20,665 bases of DNA from Haplosporangium gracile (Eukaryota; Mortierellomycota; Mortierellomycetes; Mortierellales; Mortierellaceae): positions 993 through 21,657 of the forward strand of contig JAAAUF010000714.1 in NCBI GenBank assembly GCA_015499985.1. The letters are read 5' to 3'. Positions within the stretch are counted from its first letter, which is position 1. Each line of letters opens with the position of its first letter. The translations under genes and the position numbers were made by a program. Below are positions 17,293-20,665 of the stretch, in pieces. Under the pieces are notes generated by a model. It did no database searches and was not told the DNA's origin. It was given only the letters and a program-made list of their open reading frames with translations.

Positions 17293-19950
17293 ATGGATGA
17301 CCCTTACGAAGACAGGTCTATGCCTGCCGACAACGGGAACGGCAACTACGACGCTGATGAACTCGTCGACCTCGAGAACATGAAGCCTCCAGAGGTCGAT
17401 TACTACGCTGTCCTCAACCTCGCAAAAACCGTAAGGGGCTACACACACTTGCACTTGACTCTGCTGTTGCAGCCTGGGATCATCACTGGGCATTTTCCCG
17501 ACTCTATCGAACAGACACTTATGCATTTTTTGAACGTTTTCGTGGAATGACATAGGCATCGGAGGACGATATTAAGGACTCGTACAAACGACTGAGCAGG
17601 ATCTTTCACCCCGATAAACACAGCGATCCAGCACTCAAGGAAGCAGCAGAGACAAAGTTCCATGTTATCAACAAGGCTTTCGAAGGTAAACGAACGGGAT
17701 ACCTTCCTCAAGCAACTGGACGTGTTGGACAAGCAAGGGAAATGAGGCTGCAAGCTAACCTTGACTCTGCTTGCCCTTAAACATTTGATAGTCTTAAGCA
17801 ACCCGCAATTGAGAACGGCCTACGATGAATACGGAGAGGAGGGTCTCAACACAAAGTGGGAAGTCGGTCACAGAGTCAAAACTCCTCAGGAGGTAGGCGC
17901 TCTTTTTTTTTTGCCTTCGACAGGACGGTAGTTTCGATTTCAATACATACTTCGTAATAGACGTGCTTAATTGTACTCACCCTTGTCATCTCTCAATACC
18001 ATGGTTTTTATAGCTGCGCGAGGAGTACTCTCGTCTGGCCAGGGAGAAGCGGGAGATGGAACTCGAGAGTCTGGTCAGGAACAAAAACGACATTACAATT
18101 AATATCGACGCCACCCGTGTGTTCAAGAGCCAGGAAATCATCTCACCATTTGGAGGCACCGCCTTTGCCAGAAAATCTCACGGAAGTATACTTGATCCAT
18201 TCAAGAGGGCCGAGATCATGCAGCTCTACATGAAGAACTCGTTCGAGGTAGGGATATTCCTTTTTTGCATGCCAAGCGACATGATTCATGGAAGCGTGTT
18301 GTTTTAGTTTTCCTGACCAACTTTTGTAATTCTTGATTGTTTCGTATTGTTAGACTCAATTTGGACCCAGGACACAGTTCATTGTTGGAGGACAGATGAC
18401 TTCTAGATCAGGAATGGGCGGAGGAAACGTTGTCGGCACCATTCGTCACACTTTTTCTGAGAAGCTGAACGTTGAGGTATTGTGACATGCCTGGGACTTG
18501 TGATTCAGCTCTTTGTCCGCATGCCGGATCAGCGATCAAACCAATTCACCAACTCGATTTCTATCGTACATTTCTTGTTCTAGCTCGGCTCGTCATTGTT
18601 GAAGCCCAGAGTCGGAGTCCTGAAGGCCACTTACTCGATCGATCCTTTGACCTTCATTACTGGAACAGCGCAGGTGCGCAACTTCAAGGGTCCAGCACCC
18701 CTCGTCATGACTTTTGGACGGAGAATCACCAAGGGCGCAACAGGGTACATGACCTACCGCACTGGAGAGTGGGCTATTGGATCCTGGGGTCCTGTTTTTG
18801 AAAGACGGCGTGACTTTTCGTCTATGGCTCTCGGTGTCAGCTCACAGGACGAAAACAGAGCATATCAAGTCGAGGCCCAAGCAGGATTGATGCAGTCACA
18901 TCTCTCTCTGGATTACACATGGACCTTGGACAGCGCCACAAAGGTCCGTGTCGGAGGAAGTCTTTCGACTACCGCTGGTGTTAATGCCAGCATTGGAGGT
19001 GATCGTAAAATCACAGAGCACACCAAGGTTGGCCTTGCTGTTGAGGTCGGTCTCTCTGGTGGTGTCGCATTCAACATCAAGTAAGCCTTTGATATATTAA
19101 TGAAGATACAGTCGTGACAATTTGTGCCCGACACAGCTCTTAACTCTAGATTATTTTCCTCTCAATATTATTAGGGTCAAGCGTTTGGGACAGAGTGTGA
19201 CGATCCCAATTGTGTTGGCAGCAGAGTTCAACCCCAAGCTCGCATTCTGGGCGACCGTAGTACCCATTTGCGCCGTTACTGCGCTAGATATCGGATACGT
19301 CAAGCCCAAGAGGAGAAAAGAGCGTGCAGAAAAGATTCAGGATCTTCGCACTGTACACGCGGACTTTATTGCTAACCAAAAGAAGGAGGCTCAGGAGGCC
19401 ATCGAGCTGTTGAGAGAGTCGACAGATCGCAAGACTAGACATGAGCAGGAGAAGGATGGACTGGTCATTCTTGAGGCCACCTACGGAAACCTCAATGCAG
19501 CACCTGAGCTTGGCCTCATTGCTGATGTGACGATCGCTGTCCAGGCTCTTGTTAACAACTCGCAGCTCACCATGCCTGGTGGCCACTCTAAGGTAATATT
19601 TTCCTTTCTTTTTATCAGGTTCAAATATGTGTATGTGATAGTGTGCGCAGACAGTTGAAACTAATTGGCATTGAACTGCTGATTGTATCATATGCAATAG
19701 AATCATATTCTTGGATTTTATGACCCATGCCTCGGAGAGAAGAAGCAGCTGAGGATAAAATATGAATTCCAGAGGAGATTGCATCAAGTAGTTGTCGCAG
19801 ACCAGGCGTCTGTAGCAGCACCTGTCCGATGTAAGTTTCCGCCTTTGTCGTCTTTGTCTTGGATATTGTCCTTATTGATTGATTGAAGGAGACTCACACG
19901 CTTAACTCTCTTTTTCTTTTTCTTTACTAGCCCATCTTTTGGCCCAATAG
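17293..19950 (+). CDS. DNAJC11: DNAJC11: J-domain protein of the mitochondrial outer membrane (MICOS/MIB-associated)
   Basis: DNAJC11 is an Hsp40-type co-chaperone at the mitochondrial outer membrane, associated with SAM/MICOS and cristae organisation in animals (family knowledge). Nine exons: 17293-17430, 17556-17685, 17792-17892, 18014-18247, 18354-18476, 18584-19080, 19175-19592, 19701-19830, 19931-19950; 596 residues (human about 559), all phases consistent. The J domain is about 37-105, with the catalytic loop HPD at 64-66 (SRIFHPDKH) and AYDEYGEEGL at its end. Residues about 125-425 are a beta-strand-rich Gly/Ser/Thr domain with repeated segments (FGRRITKGATGYMTYR; DYTWTLDSATKVRVGG), typical of this family. 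A hydrophobic stretch at about 430-447 is followed by a basic KPKRRKERAEK and a charged helix to about 510. The C-terminal DUF3395-type region contains the conserved ILGFYDPCLGEKK and ends RSHLLAQ. No cleavable presequence is apparent. Confidence 0.94.
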
Positions 19951-20057
19951 ACAAAACGAATAATACTTCAATGCATAGCCCAGGCAGGCTTAACGACCAC
20001 CACCATCACAACAACAAGGCATTTTATCTTACAAAAAACGCGACCCGAAACGAGAAA

Positions 20058-20063
20058 AATAAA
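20058..20063 (+). terminator. DNAJC11 poly(A) signal AATAAA
   Basis: AATAAA lies about 108 bases after the DNAJC11 stop codon (19948-19950), a plausible distance for a fungal 3' UTR. Confidence 0.5.
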
Positions 20064-20197
20064 AGCGCGAGCAAATTGAACGATAGTCGAACTTGGTTGA
20101 CACCAAAGGAAAGGCATCCTATTCTCACCCATGGTAGTCCCCAAGGATACCTGACAAAAAAGGATTAATCTGTTTAACAACCCGGGTTGCTCGAATT

Positions 20198-20554
20198 ATT
20201 TGACAACCCTTGTACTAAATCCATGTAATTTACTTTTTTTATTTTTTCTCCACAGCGCCTTGTCGCAATGTTACCAACCCATTACTAATGTGTTCATTTC
20301 GTTGCCTATCTTCCTGCGGTTCAATTCATAGAGCCCATGCCCCATATCGTCATCGCAACGGCTTGTCAGTAGCTAAAAAGTGACAATTTCAGCACAAACA
20401 CTTCAATGATCGCCTCTGAGGGTGCACAGATGATGCTTCGAAGGAAAGCAAGTTGTCTCAATAAGTTTGGCCTCTCCTGTATACGTTTTTGTCTTGAAAA
20501 TAAAAAAAAGTGAGTTACATGGACTTACTGCGGAAAACGGAGGGGTTGTCAAAT
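20198..20554. repeat. 12-bp inverted repeat spanning about 357 bp
   Basis: ATTTGACAACCC at 20198-20209 is matched exactly in reverse complement by GGGTTGTCAAAT at 20543-20554. The arrangement resembles terminal inverted repeats of a small non-autonomous element, but I see no target-site duplication and no coding content between the arms. It may be coincidental. Confidence 0.35.
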
Positions 20555-20577
20555 TGTCAACCTGACAAAAAACCCCT
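20541..20577. repeat. Imperfect hairpin
   Basis: AGGGGTTGTCA at the left pairs with TGAC followed, after four extra A residues, by AACCCCT at the right, giving an 11-bp stem with a bulge around a short loop. It overlaps the right arm of the wider inverted repeat and lies about 35 bases beyond the tRNA 3' end. Function unknown. Confidence 0.35.
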
Positions 20578-20606
20578 GAAAACTCATTAATGAAGTTCTC
20601 AGAAGC

Positions 20607-20610
20607 AAAA
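20607..20610 (-). terminator. RNA polymerase III T4 terminator of the tRNA
   Basis: Four T residues on the minus strand follow directly after the discriminator base of the tRNA. T4 is the minimal pol III termination signal in eukaryotes. Confidence 0.7.
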
Positions 20611-20665
20611 TGCTCTCTGTGAGGATCGAACTCACGACCTTCAGATTATGAGACTGACGCTCTGC
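20611..20665 (-). tRNA. Elongator tRNA-Met (CAT), 5' part cut by the window end
   Basis: Read on the minus strand, the visible 55 nt run from the D-arm 3' side to the discriminator base. The anticodon loop CTCATAA gives anticodon CAT, flanked by the stem TCAGT/TCTGA. This is the sequence typical of eukaryotic elongator tRNA-Met, including the known U-U at the base of the stem. The T-arm is GTGAG-TTCGATC-CTCAC (B-box region), then AGAGAGC as the 3' acceptor strand and discriminator A. No intron follows position 37, and CCA is not encoded, as expected in a eukaryotic nucleus. Roughly the first 18 nt (5' acceptor strand and most of the D-arm) lie off the window. Confidence 0.92.

Larger units (their letters stand above)
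19951..20606. other. Intergenic region downstream of DNAJC11
   Basis: No gene is supported here. The left part is the DNAJC11 3' UTR, with an AATAAA. The right part is AT-rich and holds a 12-bp palindrome (20178-20189), a widely spaced 12-bp inverted repeat (20198-20209 and 20543-20554) and a short imperfect hairpin (20541-20577). The small frame at 19971-20168 is Asn/His/Lys-rich and starts 20 bases after a stop codon; it is taken as UTR. Confidence 0.5.

Noticed and set aside
1..20665. CRISPR array, bacterial operon or secondary-metabolite cluster
   Set aside because: No spaced direct repeats, no Shine-Dalgarno-led gene series and no biosynthetic domains; all solid genes are intron-containing eukaryotic housekeeping or cytoskeletal genes.

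Overview
The window is nuclear DNA of a fungus. It carries intron-dense protein genes with GT-AG introns that are mostly 80-125 nt long, branch sites of the ACTAAC/ACTAAT type, AATAAA poly(A) signals and a eukaryotic tRNA-Met. One gene resembles Fta4, a kinetochore subunit I know mainly from fungi. Two neighbours, CEP104 and HAUS5, belong to families missing from the model yeasts. Together these point to an early-diverging filamentous or zoosporic lineage (a Mortierella-like fungus is my guess; the sequence alone does not settle it). The odd length, a 12-base poly-G at base 1 and a tRNA cut by the last base suggest the window is a whole small contig.

Layout, left to right: (1) 135-272, a possible last exon of an unidentified + strand gene. 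(2) 682-4843, minus strand, PCF11, the CID-domain factor of pre-mRNA 3'-end cleavage and transcription termination; 8 exons, with one unusually long 852-nt intron. (3) 4844-5537, a divergent promoter region with a long purine tract. (4) 5538-6669, plus strand, an Fta4/Sim4-type inner-kinetochore subunit; 5 exons. (5) 6670-8424, a long intergenic stretch holding a probable transposase relic, simple repeats and a pyrimidine-rich leader. (6) 8425-14029, plus strand, a complete 14-exon CEP104 homologue (jelly-roll domain, coiled coils, TOG domain, zinc-finger array, SxIP motifs), including one GC-AG intron. (7) 14191-17001, minus strand, convergent with CEP104, a coiled-coil protein whose N-terminal part fits augmin subunit HAUS5; 8 exons. 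(8) 17293-19950, plus strand, divergent from HAUS5, DNAJC11, a J-domain protein of the mitochondrial outer membrane; 9 exons. (9) 19951-20606, an intergenic stretch with a small inverted repeat. (10) 20611-20665, minus strand, the 3' three-quarters of an elongator tRNA-Met.

Three adjacent genes (Fta4-like, CEP104, HAUS5-like) all act on the spindle or on microtubules: kinetochore attachment, microtubule plus-end capping, and augmin-dependent branching nucleation. PCF11 and DNAJC11 are housekeeping genes of mRNA 3' processing and mitochondrial architecture. I found no novel multi-gene system. The most notable points are a full-length CEP104, normally a ciliary-tip protein, next to an augmin subunit in a fungus, the extra pieces of that CEP104, and several splicing oddities. 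All gene models were spliced by hand; reading frame and phase were checked at every junction, but there is no transcript support.
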